Shown in pieces: positions 1 to 9,021 of a DNA stretch of 64,000 nucleotides. The notes under the pieces were generated by a model. That model searched no databases. It saw nothing but the letters and a program-made list of their open reading frames with translations, and had not been told where the DNA came from. Source of the DNA: Sneathiella marina. GTDB taxonomy: Bacteria; Pseudomonadota; Alphaproteobacteria; Sneathiellales; Sneathiellaceae. The stretch is from the NCBI RefSeq assembly GCF_023746535.1, contig NZ_CP098747.1:812364-876363 (forward strand), given 5' to 3'. Within the stretch, counting starts at the first letter, position 1, and every line of letters begins with the position of its first letter. Made by a program: the position numbers and the translations under genes.

Positions 1-348
1 CTCCAAAGTCGAAACAACCTTGCTAATCCGCTGACCTGTAATATCCTGAAAAGAACAAGCTTCAAAAATTTCCATACAGGCATCATTGACGACATCAGGG
101 TCCGTGACTTTCGCCGACATGATCTTTTCGGCGGCAGCCATGATCTGATTTGTCGCTGTCTCGGTCGCCTCAACGATGGCATCAAGTTCTTTACCTGCAC
201 GGGGCAGCTTGTCCTCTTGAAGGTCATTGGGGCGAATTTCAGCGATCTCCGTGCGAGCGGAGACAATAAAATTTGCTAGATCCTGACAATCTTGATGAAG
301 CGCCGATATGGCGTCTTTCAACTGCCCGACTTCATTGTTACCCGACAC
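1..348 (-). CDS. cheZ: CheZ-type protein phosphatase, N-terminal part (cut by window edge)
   Basis: The reading frame opens at a GTG that overlaps the cheY stop (TAGTG) and runs off the left edge after 116 codons. Near residues 94-109 it carries the CheZ active-site helix with F-Q-D-I-T-G-Q-R-I. D102 and Q106 match the E. coli CheZ residues that drive hydrolysis of phospho-CheY (family knowledge). A heptad-like helix, about residues 50-80, precedes it. The overlap with cheY implies translational coupling, so the phosphatase and its likely substrate are made together in the cytoplasm. A second full-length CheZ-like gene lies at 54269. The C-terminus is outside the window, so total length and any CheY-binding tail cannot be judged. 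Confidence 0.8.
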   Translation of the reverse strand, partial: MSGNNEVGQLKDAISALHQDCQDLANFIVSARTEIAEIRPNDLQEDKLPRAGKELDAIVEATETATNQIMAAAEKIMSAKVTDPDVVNDACMEIFEACSFQDITGQRISKVVSTLE

Positions 349-734
349 TAAAAATCTCCGAGAACCGCAGAAATCTTGGTTTTAAGCGTGGCGGCATTGA
401 AGGGTTTCACAATATAATTGTTGACCCCGGCTTTTTTGGCGGCAACGACGTTGTCCGTCTTTGATTCAGCCGTAATCATAATAAATGGCGTTTCCTTCAG
501 ACCTTCGTCTGCACGGACTTCTTTCAATAGCTGATAGCCTGTCATCGGTTCCATATTCCAGTCGGAAATGACTAGGCCATAGTTTTTCGTCCGCATTTTT
601 GCGATTGCCGCTGAACCGTCAGCCGCTTCATCCACTGCGTTGAAACCAAGCTGCTTTAGTAGATTGCGAATGATGCGCAACATTGTTTTGTAATCATCGA
701 CGATTAAAACCGACATGTTCATATCGACAGCCAT
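348..734 (-). CDS. cheY: Chemotaxis response regulator CheY
   Basis: This is a 128-residue stand-alone receiver domain with no output domain. The acidic pocket is at D13-D14, the phospho-acceptor at D58 (S-D-W-N-M), the switch residue at T88, the aromatic switch position at Y107 and the conserved lysine at K110 (K-P-F). In the family, phosphorylation by CheA lets CheY bind the flagellar motor switch and change rotation. An AGAGGAAA ribosome site about 7 nt upstream supports this ATG. The downstream CheZ-like gene overlaps the stop codon, forming a cheY-cheZ pair. That pairing makes a motor-type CheY more likely than a receiver from an unrelated phosphorelay, although a CheZ-independent role cannot be excluded. 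Confidence 0.9.
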   Translation of the reverse strand: MAVDMNMSVLIVDDYKTMLRIIRNLLKQLGFNAVDEAADGSAAIAKMRTKNYGLVISDWNMEPMTGYQLLKEVRADEGLKETPFIMITAESKTDNVVAAKKAGVNNYIVKPFNAATLKTKISAVLGDF

Positions 735-958
735 AAAATTTTCCTCTTACATTTTACCAAATGATCTTGTTTATAACTTTCCTTGCTAAGAAGATTATTC
801 AGTGAACCTAAAAAAATGGTTAATATAGATAACAATTTTAAGAAAATTCAGCTGCAAATCCTCCCGGGCGACTATTTTTTCGGGCGGCCTTGCGAGGAGG
901 AAGAACTTCCGTCAGTATTGCATCGCAACACAGAACTAAAACTTGATCGGGAAAATGT

Positions 959-1393
959 ATGTCTGTTTTTGAAGAGCTGCACGGGTATTATTTAGAAGAT
1001 TTGTCCGTTGGCATGAATGCGCTTTATGCAAAGACCATAAGTGAAGCTGATATTGTGATGTATGCAGGAGTATCTGGAGATACCAATCCTGTTCACATGA
1101 ACGCTGAATTTGCGGGACAAACAATGTTCAAAGAACGTATTGCCCATGGCATGCTGTCGGCAAGCCTGCTTTCGACAATATTCGGGACAAAGCTTCCGGG
1201 GCCCGGATCAATTTATATGAACCAGTCGTTGAATTTTAAAGCGCCGGTCTGCATTGGCGATACCGTCGTTGCCAAAGCGACAATTCGCGAAATTAACGGA
1301 AAGCGCGTGTCGTTCGATTGTGAATGTAAAATCGGGGATACGGTTGTGCTGGATGGAGAGGCGACATTAATGGTATCAAGGCGTAATAAATAA
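959..1393 (+). CDS. MaoC family (R)-specific enoyl-CoA hydratase
   Basis: A 144-residue single hot-dog protein of the MaoC/PhaJ type. The hydratase signature with catalytic D41 and H46 (G-D-T-N-P-V-H) is complete, followed by the A-H-G-M segment near residues 62-65. Family members hydrate trans-2-enoyl-CoA to (R)-3-hydroxyacyl-CoA in the cytoplasm, feeding fatty-acid oxidation or PHA synthesis. The length is normal for the one-domain form. The gene stands alone, 32 bp ahead of ribF, and no PHA synthase is in this window, so the physiological substrate is unknown. The ribosome site (GGGAAAA) is weak. Confidence 0.85.
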   Translation: MSVFEELHGYYLEDLSVGMNALYAKTISEADIVMYAGVSGDTNPVHMNAEFAGQTMFKERIAHGMLSASLLSTIFGTKLPGPGSIYMNQSLNFKAPVCIGDTVVAKATIREINGKRVSFDCECKIGDTVVLDGEATLMVSRRNK

Positions 1394-1425
1394 AAACAAA
1401 ATGAAACAGCGGGATGGTTTAGCCC

Positions 1426-2406
1426 ATGCGAATAATACGTGACTATCAAAACGTACCTGAAGAATGCCAGGGTTTGGTATTGGCAATCGGGAATTTCGAT
1501 GGTGTGCATCGAGGGCATCAGACAGTGATCGCCCAGGCACAGGATGCCGCCGATCAATTGGGAGTACCCTCCGGTGTTTTAACATTTGAACCCCATCCAC
1601 GGGAGTTTTTTGCCCCTGACGCGCCGCCTTTCCGGCTTTCAACCATGGAAACAAAAGCAGCTCATTTAAATTGGCTGGGCGTTGACGTTATGGCAGCTGT
1701 CAATTTTGATCTGGCGTTTTCACAAAAAACAGCAGAAGAGTTCGTTAAAGATGTGCTGGTCGATGGATTTCGGGCGGTTCAAGTTGTTGTTGGTTATGAT
1801 TTTATCTTTGGCCATAAGCGGCAGGGAACAACCGTCGTTCTTGCTGAACTCGCGAAGAAATACGGCTTTGATGTTACGGTTGTCGAGCCTGTTGGAGAAG
1901 AAACCGTGATTTTCTCTTCAACTGCCATTCGTGAGTGCCTGAAGCAGGGGAATCCCTCGCAAGCAGCTTCGCTACTCGGTCATTGGTGGGAAGTCGAAGG
2001 AGACGTAATCGAGGGCGATAAAAGAGGCCGCACAATTGGCTTTCCCACAGCCAATATTCCACTGGTCGGCTATCATCAGCCGAAGCTTGGCGTCTATGCC
2101 GTCCGGATCGGATTACACAAGGGAACCCATGTGGACTGGATCGATGGGGTTGCTAATTTTGGAAAGCGGCCAACTTTCGACAAGCAGGACGTTCTTTTGG
2201 AAGCCCATCTACTTGATTTTGACGAAGATCTTTATGGTCAAACCATTCGCGTGGCGTTTGTTGATTTTATCCGTCCGGAAATGAAGTTTGCCGGTATCGA
2301 GCAGTTGGAAGCGCAAATCGCCGAGGATGTTGAAACAGCACGGACAATGTTATCGGACGCTAAAAACCGGCAAGTAAAATATGCGGATAAAAAAGTACAT
2401 AGCTGA
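1426..2406 (+). CDS. ribF: Bifunctional riboflavin kinase / FAD synthetase
   Basis: A 326-residue cytoplasmic enzyme making FMN and then FAD. The N-terminal adenylyltransferase half (about 1-165) has the nucleotidyl-transfer motif G-N-F-D-G-V-H-R-G-H at residues 22-31 and an S-S-T-A-I-R motif near 164. The C-terminal flavokinase half (about 190-310) carries G-F-P-T-A-N and the conserved E-A-H-L-L-D-F strand. Length and domain order are typical. The last 26 bases overlap the next gene, so the downstream hydrolase is probably translationally coupled. No FMN riboswitch is visible upstream. Confidence 0.95.
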   Translation: MRIIRDYQNVPEECQGLVLAIGNFDGVHRGHQTVIAQAQDAADQLGVPSGVLTFEPHPREFFAPDAPPFRLSTMETKAAHLNWLGVDVMAAVNFDLAFSQKTAEEFVKDVLVDGFRAVQVVVGYDFIFGHKRQGTTVVLAELAKKYGFDVTVVEPVGEETVIFSSTAIRECLKQGNPSQAASLLGHWWEVEGDVIEGDKRGRTIGFPTANIPLVGYHQPKLGVYAVRIGLHKGTHVDWIDGVANFGKRPTFDKQDVLLEAHLLDFDEDLYGQTIRVAFVDFIRPEMKFAGIEQLEAQIAEDVETARTMLSDAKNRQVKYADKKVHS

Positions 2407-3286
2407 ATTTGTTATCCTGGTGTGTTTTTCAACGACCCTGATTGTATCACTGCCTGTGTCGGCGTCGCAAAGCTATGAAAATGTCGAATTTCCCAGTTTG
2501 GATGGAACGACAGAATTGAAAGGATTTCTGGCGTATCCTAAAAACAAAGGCCCTTGGCCTGCCGTGATCATGCTGCATGGTTGTGGCGGGCTTGGTTATT
2601 CCGGATCTGTTAAGTCTTCATATTCCAGTTGGGCTCGTCAATTCACGGCAGCCGGTTTGGCTGTTTTGATGGTTGATAGCGCGACCCCAAGAGGATTTCG
2701 CCATACTTGTACGCGGACAGAAAATCGCAAAATTCAATATCGAGATCGGCCAAAAGATGCTTATGGAGCCCTGGGTTTTTTGCAAGAAAATCCTAATATT
2801 CTGGCAGACCGGATTGCGCTGGTGGGGTGGTCGCAGGGCGGTGCAATTACATTGCTGACGATTGCGAAAAATAGTATCGGCCGCCCGGTACCGGCGCCTA
2901 AGTATGATTTCAGGGTTGCTGCCGCCTTTTACCCTGGTGCCTGCAATGACAAACGTCTTTCAATGCCATATACGAAAACGCCGCCGAACAAGTGGTCCAC
3001 GCAAATACCTCTTCTGGTTTTGCATGGAGGAGCAGATAACTGGACGGTCCCGGGCCCGTGCAAGAAATTCATTGAAAATGCTAAGGATCGTGGTAATCCG
3101 GTCTCGATCGTAATATATCCCGGTGCCTATCATGGATTTGATGCGCCGAACCTGCCCATGACAGACTTACCTAAATATACCACGATTTGGGGCGTGATAC
3201 CGAAAGTTGGAACGCATGAAGCCGCGCGATCCGACGCTCTTACACGGCTGCCCAGATTTCTAGTCAGACATTTGCAGGTGGATTGA
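2381..3286 (+). CDS. Exported dienelactone-hydrolase-like alpha/beta hydrolase
   Basis: A 301-residue protein with a hydrophobic signal sequence (about residues 9-28, ending in S-A-S), so probably periplasmic. The alpha/beta-hydrolase core has an oxyanion segment H-G-C-G-G near 66-70, a nucleophile elbow G-W-S-Q-G-G with S151, a candidate acid D219 and H251 in Y-H-G-F-D. Dienelactone hydrolase (DLH) enzymes usually use Cys as nucleophile. Serine here suggests a broader esterase or carboxyl-ester hydrolase, and the substrate is unknown. Its start lies inside the end of ribF with no clear ribosome site, which argues for coupled translation. Confidence 0.75.
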   Translation: MRIKKYIAEFVILVCFSTTLIVSLPVSASQSYENVEFPSLDGTTELKGFLAYPKNKGPWPAVIMLHGCGGLGYSGSVKSSYSSWARQFTAAGLAVLMVDSATPRGFRHTCTRTENRKIQYRDRPKDAYGALGFLQENPNILADRIALVGWSQGGAITLLTIAKNSIGRPVPAPKYDFRVAAAFYPGACNDKRLSMPYTKTPPNKWSTQIPLLVLHGGADNWTVPGPCKKFIENAKDRGNPVSIVIYPGAYHGFDAPNLPMTDLPKYTTIWGVIPKVGTHEAARSDALTRLPRFLVRHLQVD

Positions 3287-3333
3287 AACATCCTTTGGCA
3301 TGATTACATACCGGAAACCGCAGAAATATCGCG

Positions 3334-3501
3334 ATGAGCCTCTATGATTTCTCGACAGCGGCTGAGGGAGTTGATAAAAGACATCTCATGTTTGAAATTT
3401 CTGTCATTCACCAGGGTAAATCGGCGCGCTGCTTTGCCAAATGTCGAATTATTGACCCGGCCTTTTATCATGAGGGCCGGGTGATACAGGTTCATGCCTG
3501 A
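3334..3501 (+). CDS. Possible small unknown ORF (55 aa) before ileS
   Basis: This 55-codon ATG frame fills most of the 302-bp gap between the hydrolase gene and ileS. The predicted peptide is mixed charged and hydrophobic with a beta-like pattern (L-M-F-E-I-S-V-I) and two cysteines. No signal peptide or recognisable domain is visible. There is no convincing ribosome site, so it may be a chance frame. The rest of the gap (3287-3333, 3502-3589) shows no other gene, and a TTAGGATC stretch about 15 nt upstream of ileS is the only ribosome-site-like element there. Confidence 0.2.
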   Translation: MSLYDFSTAAEGVDKRHLMFEISVIHQGKSARCFAKCRIIDPAFYHEGRVIQVHA

Positions 3502-3589
3502 AAATCAGGATAACTGCCATGGGAATGAGGCGCATCAATGCCTCCTTTTAACCGAAATTATAAGACACTGTTAGGATCAGTTTGCCGAA

Positions 3590-6409
3590 ATGAGCACTGA
3601 CTATAAATCAACGCTTTTCTTACCCCGTACTGACTTTCCCATGAAAGGCGGCCTGCCAGCTAAAGAACCTGGATTGCTTGAACGCTGGGAAGACATGGAC
3701 CTGTTTGGTCGTCAACGTGAACAATCTAAAGACCGAGAGAAATTTATTCTTCACGATGGCCCGCCCTATGCCAACGGAAACCTGCATATCGGCCATGCCA
3801 TGAACAAGATCCTGAAAGACGTGATCAGTCGCTCGCAGCAAATGATGGGGAAAAATTCCCATTATGTACCAGGCTGGGATTGTCATGGTCTGCCCATCGA
3901 ATGGAAAATTGAAGAGAAATACCGCAAAGCCGGTAAGGACAAGGATGACGTTCCTGTCGTTGAATTCCGCAAAGAATGCCGTGAATTTGCCGCCCATTGG
4001 GTCGAGGTTCAAAAAGAGGAATTTAAGCGGCTTGGCGTGATTGGAGACTGGGAACGGCCCTACACGACCATGAGTTTTGACGCGGAGGCTCAAATTGTTC
4101 GCGAGCTTTTGAAATTCTCCATGAACGGTGGATTATATCGCGGATCGAAACCAGTGATGTGGTCTCCCGTTGAAAAGACCGCCCTGGCGGAAGCTGAACT
4201 TGAATATCATGACCACACGTCGACAACCATTCATGTGCGTTTCCCGGTGAAAAGCGGCCCTGATGAATTCAAGGGGTCGTCAATCGTTATCTGGACGACG
4301 ACGCCTTGGACGATGCCCGGCAACCGCGCCATTTCCTATGGTCCGGACATGGACTATGTCGGGTTTGAGGTTGTCGAAACAGAAGAGGGCTCTCTTGCGG
4401 TCGTCGGCGAGAAAATGTATGTCGCTGCGGAATTGCTGGAAGATGTCAAAAAGGAAGCGGGGATTACCGCAGCCAATGTTGTCTGGGAAGGCAAGGGCAA
4501 TGCCTTCAAGGATGTTCTCTGCCTGCATCCGTTTAACGGTCAAGGGTATGATTTTGACGTTCCGCTTATCAGCGGGGATCATGTGACAGTGGATGCTGGT
4601 ACGGGTTTCGTGCATACGGCCCCTGGACATGGTCAGGAAGATTATGAAGTTGGCTTGATCCACGGCATCGAGATTCCCCAAACTGTTAGTGAAGACGGTA
4701 CGTTTTTTGCGCATGTGCCCATGTTTGCCGGTCAGCATGTGTATAAATGCAATGAGGGTGTAGCCGATGAGCTTGAAAAAGTCGGCGCCCTATTGAAGCG
4801 GGGGAAACTTGTGCATTCCTATCCGCATTCCTGGCGGTCGAAAGCGCCGCTCATATTCCGTAACACCAGTCAGTGGTTCATTTCGATGGAAACCAATGAT
4901 CTGCGGGATACAGCCTTGAAGGCGATCGATGATACAAAATGGTATCCGGCGTCGGGTAGAAACCGTATTCATGCCATGATCGCCGGGCGCCCTGACTGGG
5001 TGCTCTCACGGCAACGGGCCTGGGGAGTTCCGATCACAGTGTTCACGTCAAAGGAAACCGGTGAGCTGTTACGCGATGAAAAGGTCAATGCCCGTATCCT
5101 GGACATCATGGAAGCAGAAGGATCTGATGCCTGGTACTCGTCTCCGGCTTCTCGCTTTTTAGGCAATGACTACAATGCCGATGACTTTGAAATGGCCAGC
5201 GACATTCTGGATGTTTGGTTTGATTCAGGCTGTACTCATGCGTTTACACTCGAAAACCGACCAGAGTTGCAATGGCCCGCATCGCTCTATCTGGAGGGGA
5301 CTGATCAGCATCGCGGATGGTTCCATTCATCTCTGCTGGAATCCTGCGGAACCCGGGGGCGGGCGCCTTATGATGCCGTGCTCACCCACGGCTTCGTAAT
5401 GGATGGTCAGGGGCGCAAAATGTCCAAATCCCTTGGTAATGTTGTTGCTCCGCAAAAAATTATTGAACAGAATGGCGCGGATATTCTGCGCCTTTGGGTT
5501 GTTGCGTCCGACTATTCGGAAGATATGCGGATCGGCAACGAAATCGTCAAGGGTCAGGTGGACAGCTATCGCAGACTTCGTAATACCTTGCGGTTTATTC
5601 TGGGCAACCTGGATGATTGGGACGAAAGCGAAAAAATTGATCTCGCTGACATGCCGGAGTTGGAGCAGTGGGTTTTCCATCGCCTCTCTGAACTAGACGA
5701 GATGATTCGTCACAACTGCAACAATTATGAATTCAGCAAGCTGTTCTCCGCGATCCATAATTTTTGCACGCTTGAGCTTTCGGCCTTCTACTTCGACATC
5801 CGGAAAGATGTTTTATATTGTGACGGTCAAAATGATTTGCGCCGTCGCGCCGCGCGAACTGTCCTGGATCAGTTGTTTCATTGCCTGACCGCCTGGTTGG
5901 CGCCGATGCTGGTGTTCACTGCTGAAGAAACCTGGCTCACCCGCTTCCCCGGCGAAGACAGCAGTGTACATCTTCGGCAATTCCCAACGATCCCGGCAGA
6001 GTGGCGTAATGACGGGCTTAATGAAAAATGGTCAAAAATCCGCTCGTTTCGGCGCGTCGTTACCGGTGCCCTGGAAATTGAACGGCGGGAAAAACGAATT
6101 GGCTCCAGCTTGCAAGCGGCGCCGACTGTTTATGTAACACCGGATTTTGGACCGGTTCTTGAGGGACTGGATCTCGCTGATATTTGCATTACATCCGGCG
6201 TCGATCTGCAAATCGCAACAGCGCCCGAAGATGCCTTCACTTTGGAAGAGGTGCCGGGTGTCGCAGTTACACCGGTTTTGGCGGAAGGCGAGAAATGCGG
6301 ACGGTGCTGGAAAACACTTGCGGAGGTCGGGATTCATAAAACCCATAGCGATTTATGTCTACGATGTGCAGACGTCGTTTCCACCCTAGATTTTCCGGTA
6401 GAGGCTTAA
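3590..6409 (+). CDS. ileS: Isoleucyl-tRNA synthetase
   Basis: A 939-residue class I synthetase that charges tRNA-Ile in the cytoplasm. The HIGH motif (N-L-H-I-G-H) is near residue 65 and the KMSKS loop (R-K-M-S-K-S-L-G-N) near 607-615. A CP1 editing domain lies between (W-T-T-T-P-W-T near 235). The C-terminus has the zinc-finger pattern C-G-R-C ... C-L-R-C at about residues 902-930, typical of the bacterial type 1 enzyme. Length is as expected. lspA follows after 5 bp, a conserved ileS-lspA pairing that implies co-transcription. Confidence 0.97.
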   Translation: MSTDYKSTLFLPRTDFPMKGGLPAKEPGLLERWEDMDLFGRQREQSKDREKFILHDGPPYANGNLHIGHAMNKILKDVISRSQQMMGKNSHYVPGWDCHGLPIEWKIEEKYRKAGKDKDDVPVVEFRKECREFAAHWVEVQKEEFKRLGVIGDWERPYTTMSFDAEAQIVRELLKFSMNGGLYRGSKPVMWSPVEKTALAEAELEYHDHTSTTIHVRFPVKSGPDEFKGSSIVIWTTTPWTMPGNRAISYGPDMDYVGFEVVETEEGSLAVVGEKMYVAAELLEDVKKEAGITAANVVWEGKGNAFKDVLCLHPFNGQGYDFDVPLISGDHVTVDAGTGFVHTAPGHGQEDYEVGLIHGIEIPQTVSEDGTFFAHVPMFAGQHVYKCNEGVADELEKVGALLKRGKLVHSYPHSWRSKAPLIFRNTSQWFISMETNDLRDTALKAIDDTKWYPASGRNRIHAMIAGRPDWVLSRQRAWGVPITVFTSKETGELLRDEKVNARILDIMEAEGSDAWYSSPASRFLGNDYNADDFEMASDILDVWFDSGCTHAFTLENRPELQWPASLYLEGTDQHRGWFHSSLLESCGTRGRAPYDAVLTHGFVMDGQGRKMSKSLGNVVAPQKIIEQNGADILRLWVVASDYSEDMRIGNEIVKGQVDSYRRLRNTLRFILGNLDDWDESEKIDLADMPELEQWVFHRLSELDEMIRHNCNNYEFSKLFSAIHNFCTLELSAFYFDIRKDVLYCDGQNDLRRRAARTVLDQLFHCLTAWLAPMLVFTAEETWLTRFPGEDSSVHLRQFPTIPAEWRNDGLNEKWSKIRSFRRVVTGALEIERREKRIGSSLQAAPTVYVTPDFGPVLEGLDLADICITSGVDLQIATAPEDAFTLEEVPGVAVTPVLAEGEKCGRCWKTLAEVGIHKTHSDLCLRCADVVSTLDFPVEA

Positions 6410-6414
6410 TCTCC

Positions 6415-6891
6415 ATGTTCCGTTTGGGGCTTCTGATTGCAGCATGCATCATCATTGTCGATCAGGTGAGTAAAACTTACCTGGTTGGCCTGATGGAACA
6501 GTATCCGGCGGGTATTGAGGTAACCTCTTTTTTTAATCTGGTTATGGTTTGGAACCGGGGTGTTAGTTTTGGCATGTTTGCTGGCGGGGATACCACACGC
6601 TGGATATTGATCGGGATTTCCGTGGTGATTTCCATTGTCATTCTTGTTTGGCTTAAAAAAGCCACAAACAAGCCGCTAACTATCGGCCTTGGATTGGTTC
6701 TGGGTGGAGCCATCGGAAATATCATTGATCGACTTCATTATGGCGCGGTTGCCGACTTCTTTGATTTTGATCTTATTTTCATGCGTTGGCCTGCCTTCAA
6801 TGTTGCGGATATGGCCATAGTTTGCGGGGTCATATTGCTGTTGCTTGAAAACTTGTTTCAGGGCAAAAAATCCGGTAAAATCGACGGATGA
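6415..6891 (+). CDS. lspA: Lipoprotein signal peptidase (prolipoprotein signal peptidase II)
   Basis: A 158-residue inner-membrane aspartyl protease that removes signal peptides from diacylglyceryl-modified prolipoproteins. Four hydrophobic segments are visible (about 3-24, 62-80, 88-104, 128-148). The catalytic aspartates are D114 in V-A-D-F-F-D and D132 in F-N-V-A-D. The N-x-x-D motif G-N-I-I-D-R (101-106) is intact. The ATG at 6415 is chosen because it lies just after the ileS stop and gives the usual N-terminus, whereas an upstream in-frame ATG at 6355 lies inside ileS. It is followed by a lipoprotein gene that would be its substrate. Confidence 0.95.
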   Translation: MFRLGLLIAACIIIVDQVSKTYLVGLMEQYPAGIEVTSFFNLVMVWNRGVSFGMFAGGDTTRWILIGISVVISIVILVWLKKATNKPLTIGLGLVLGGAIGNIIDRLHYGAVADFFDFDLIFMRWPAFNVADMAIVCGVILLLLENLFQGKKSGKIDG

Positions 6892-6908
6892 GTAAGGGAA
6901 ACTAAGTA

Positions 6909-7493
6909 ATGATGCTGTCAGGTCGCCTATGTGGACTTGTTATCTTGGGAGCGATGGCGCTCACGGGCTGCGAGGGTACGAAGCAAGCTCTAGGTATCGG
7001 CGGGAAGCAAGGCCCCGACGAATTTACGGTTATTACTAAGGCTCCGCTTATTATCCCTCCTGATTTTTCATTGCGTCCACCGGCACCTGGATCCAAGGGT
7101 CCGCAAGATCAGCTTACTGATAATGCAGCGAAAACAGCGCTTCTGGGAACGCAGGTCAATACAGGCTCTGTGACACCGGCGGAAGCCCAGGCAGCCGGCG
7201 TCTCCGCGGGTGAGCTTGCTTTGTTGCGCGAAGCCGGAGCGGAAAATGCTGATCCGGGCATTCGAAGAATTGTCGATGATGAGACAATTATCCTCACTGA
7301 AGAAGACGAAACATTCATGGAAAAGGTGATGTTCTGGCAGGACCAGCCTCCCTTTGGAACTGTGGTCGATCCCAGTAAAGAGAAAAAACGGTTGCAGGAA
7401 AATGCAGCATTGGGTGAAACGCCGGCCGATGGCCCGGCAACACCGACGATCGAACGTCGGAAGCGCGCTCTTCTTGAAGGTCTCTTCAATTAA
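6909..7493 (+). CDS. bamF: DUF3035 lipoprotein, BamF-like outer-membrane assembly subunit
   Basis: A 194-residue lipoprotein with a signal peptide ending in the lipobox A-L-T-G-C (C21). It then has the DUF3035 signature P-D-E-F-x-V ... A-P-L ... P-P-D-F-x-L-R-P-P at about residues 36-60. In Caulobacter and relatives this family is an accessory subunit of the beta-barrel assembly (BAM) complex on the periplasmic face of the outer membrane (family knowledge). The C-terminal half is polar and low in complexity, ending with a basic segment. It sits between lspA and two M16 peptidases, the usual alphaproteobacterial order. A direct role in BAM is inferred from family, not seen. Confidence 0.8.
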   Translation: MMLSGRLCGLVILGAMALTGCEGTKQALGIGGKQGPDEFTVITKAPLIIPPDFSLRPPAPGSKGPQDQLTDNAAKTALLGTQVNTGSVTPAEAQAAGVSAGELALLREAGAENADPGIRRIVDDETIILTEEDETFMEKVMFWQDQPPFGTVVDPSKEKKRLQENAALGETPADGPATPTIERRKRALLEGLFN

Positions 7494-7644
7494 TCCACTG
7501 AAATTCTGATCAATTTCTTTTGATATGGTAGTCGGCTCTTGTTTTTTATCCGGTCACTTCACAGATATATGTGCATAATTGCCTTGTAATTTTTCCGGTA
7601 GCATCTTTAATCATGGATATCGGGTAAGTGTTTGGAGGGTGTCC

Positions 7645-9012
7645 ATGGGACTGCGACCGAGACTAATTGTGATGTCGATTCTGGTATCTGTCATGACCTT
7701 GAGTGGCCTGCAACAGGCCATAGGTGAGAACAAAATACCAAAGTTATTTGATCCGAAAACGACGGTTTTGGACAATGGACTGGAAATTGTTGTCATAGAA
7801 GACCACCGGGCTCCCGTTGTGACCCATATGGTGTGGTACAAAGCGGGTGCTGCCGATGAGCCGCCGCTTAAGTCCGGTATAGCACATTTCCTGGAGCATC
7901 TCATGTTCAAGGGAACCGAGAAACTGAAACCTGGCGAATTTTCTGAGATCGTCGCGAAAAACGGCGGACAGGAAAATGCTTTTACATCTCAGGATTATAC
8001 AGCCTACTACCAGAATGTGAGTGTCGATAAGCTGCCATTGTTTATGGAAATGGAAGCGGACCGTATGGCCAATCTGGTGTTGAATGACGAAGCAGTCGGG
8101 CCGGAATTGAAGGTCGTTCTTGAAGAACGTTCACAGCGTACCGACAATAACCCGGGCGGTTTATTCGGCGAGCAGTTTCAGGCAGCCCAATATCTTGCTC
8201 ATCCATATGGAACTCCGATCGTTGGATGGCGTCAGGAACTTGAAAAATTAAGCACACAGGATGCCATCGATTGGTACAAAAAATACTATGCCCCCAATAA
8301 TGCAATTCTGATTGTTGCCGGTGATGTCAAAGCCGAGGAAGTGTTCGAGCTCGCTCGTGAACATTATGGACCAGTTGCTGCCGTCGATCTTCCCGAAAGG
8401 AAACGGGTACAGGAGCCACCACAGTTGGCCAAGCGTGTAATCGAAATGAAAGACAAGCGTGTCCGACAGCCATCCTGGCGACAAAGCTATTTGATGCCGC
8501 TTGATCAGAAAGCCGATGAGAAGAATAACCGTGCGCTGGAAGTCCTGAGCGAGATTTTGGGCGGGGGCACGACCAGTCGCCTCTATCGGGGGTTGGTTGT
8601 TACCGATAAAATTGCTGCCGGGGCCGGAGCGTATTTCAACTCTGGTAATATCGATAATTCCACTTTTGTTTTTTATGGCAGCCCCTCAACCGGTCATACG
8701 CTGGATGAAATTGAAGCAGCGGTGCAGGACATCATTGAAGACATTCAAACCAATGGTGTGACGGATGTCGAGCTCGATCGTGCCAAGCGGAATCTGATGG
8801 CAGAAGCTATTTATGCACGGGACAGTGTGCGCGGCGCAGCCAATATTTTTGGCGCCTCATTGGCAAATGGCGAGACAATCGACGATATCGTCAACTGGCC
8901 GCAGCATATTTCTGAAGTGACCGCCGAGGATGTTAAAAAAGCCGCAAATCAAATGTTTGACGAACGACGCTCGGTTGTCGGCAGACTGCTCCCAGACACA
9001 GACGAGAGTTAA
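7645..9012 (+). CDS. Periplasmic M16 zinc metallopeptidase (active partner)
   Basis: A 455-residue M16 (pitrilysin/insulinase) family peptidase. The inverted zinc motif H-x-x-E-H is intact at H81-F-L-E84-H85. The downstream glutamate of the family would lie near residue 160 (E-L-K-V-V-L-E-E-R). An N-terminal hydrophobic segment (about 7-24) suggests export. ATG 7645 is chosen over an upstream in-frame ATG (7579) because GGAGGG sits 5 nt before it and this start places a signal peptide at the N-terminus. The next gene is its zinc-site-less paralogue, a common two-gene arrangement that probably forms a heterodimeric clam-shell protease. Confidence 0.9.
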   Translation: MGLRPRLIVMSILVSVMTLSGLQQAIGENKIPKLFDPKTTVLDNGLEIVVIEDHRAPVVTHMVWYKAGAADEPPLKSGIAHFLEHLMFKGTEKLKPGEFSEIVAKNGGQENAFTSQDYTAYYQNVSVDKLPLFMEMEADRMANLVLNDEAVGPELKVVLEERSQRTDNNPGGLFGEQFQAAQYLAHPYGTPIVGWRQELEKLSTQDAIDWYKKYYAPNNAILIVAGDVKAEEVFELAREHYGPVAAVDLPERKRVQEPPQLAKRVIEMKDKRVRQPSWRQSYLMPLDQKADEKNNRALEVLSEILGGGTTSRLYRGLVVTDKIAAGAGAYFNSGNIDNSTFVFYGSPSTGHTLDEIEAAVQDIIEDIQTNGVTDVELDRAKRNLMAEAIYARDSVRGAANIFGASLANGETIDDIVNWPQHISEVTAEDVKKAANQMFDERRSVVGRLLPDTDES

Positions 9013-9021
9013 GGAAAAGCC

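Noticed and set aside
865-905. Hairpin in the cheY-maoC gap
   Set aside because: The similar GC blocks (CGGGCG) are direct rather than inverted repeats, so no stable stem forms.
6355-6414. Longer lspA start at 6355
   Set aside because: It lies within the zinc-finger end of ileS and adds a basic, non-family N-terminus; ATG 6415 is 5 bp after the ileS stop.
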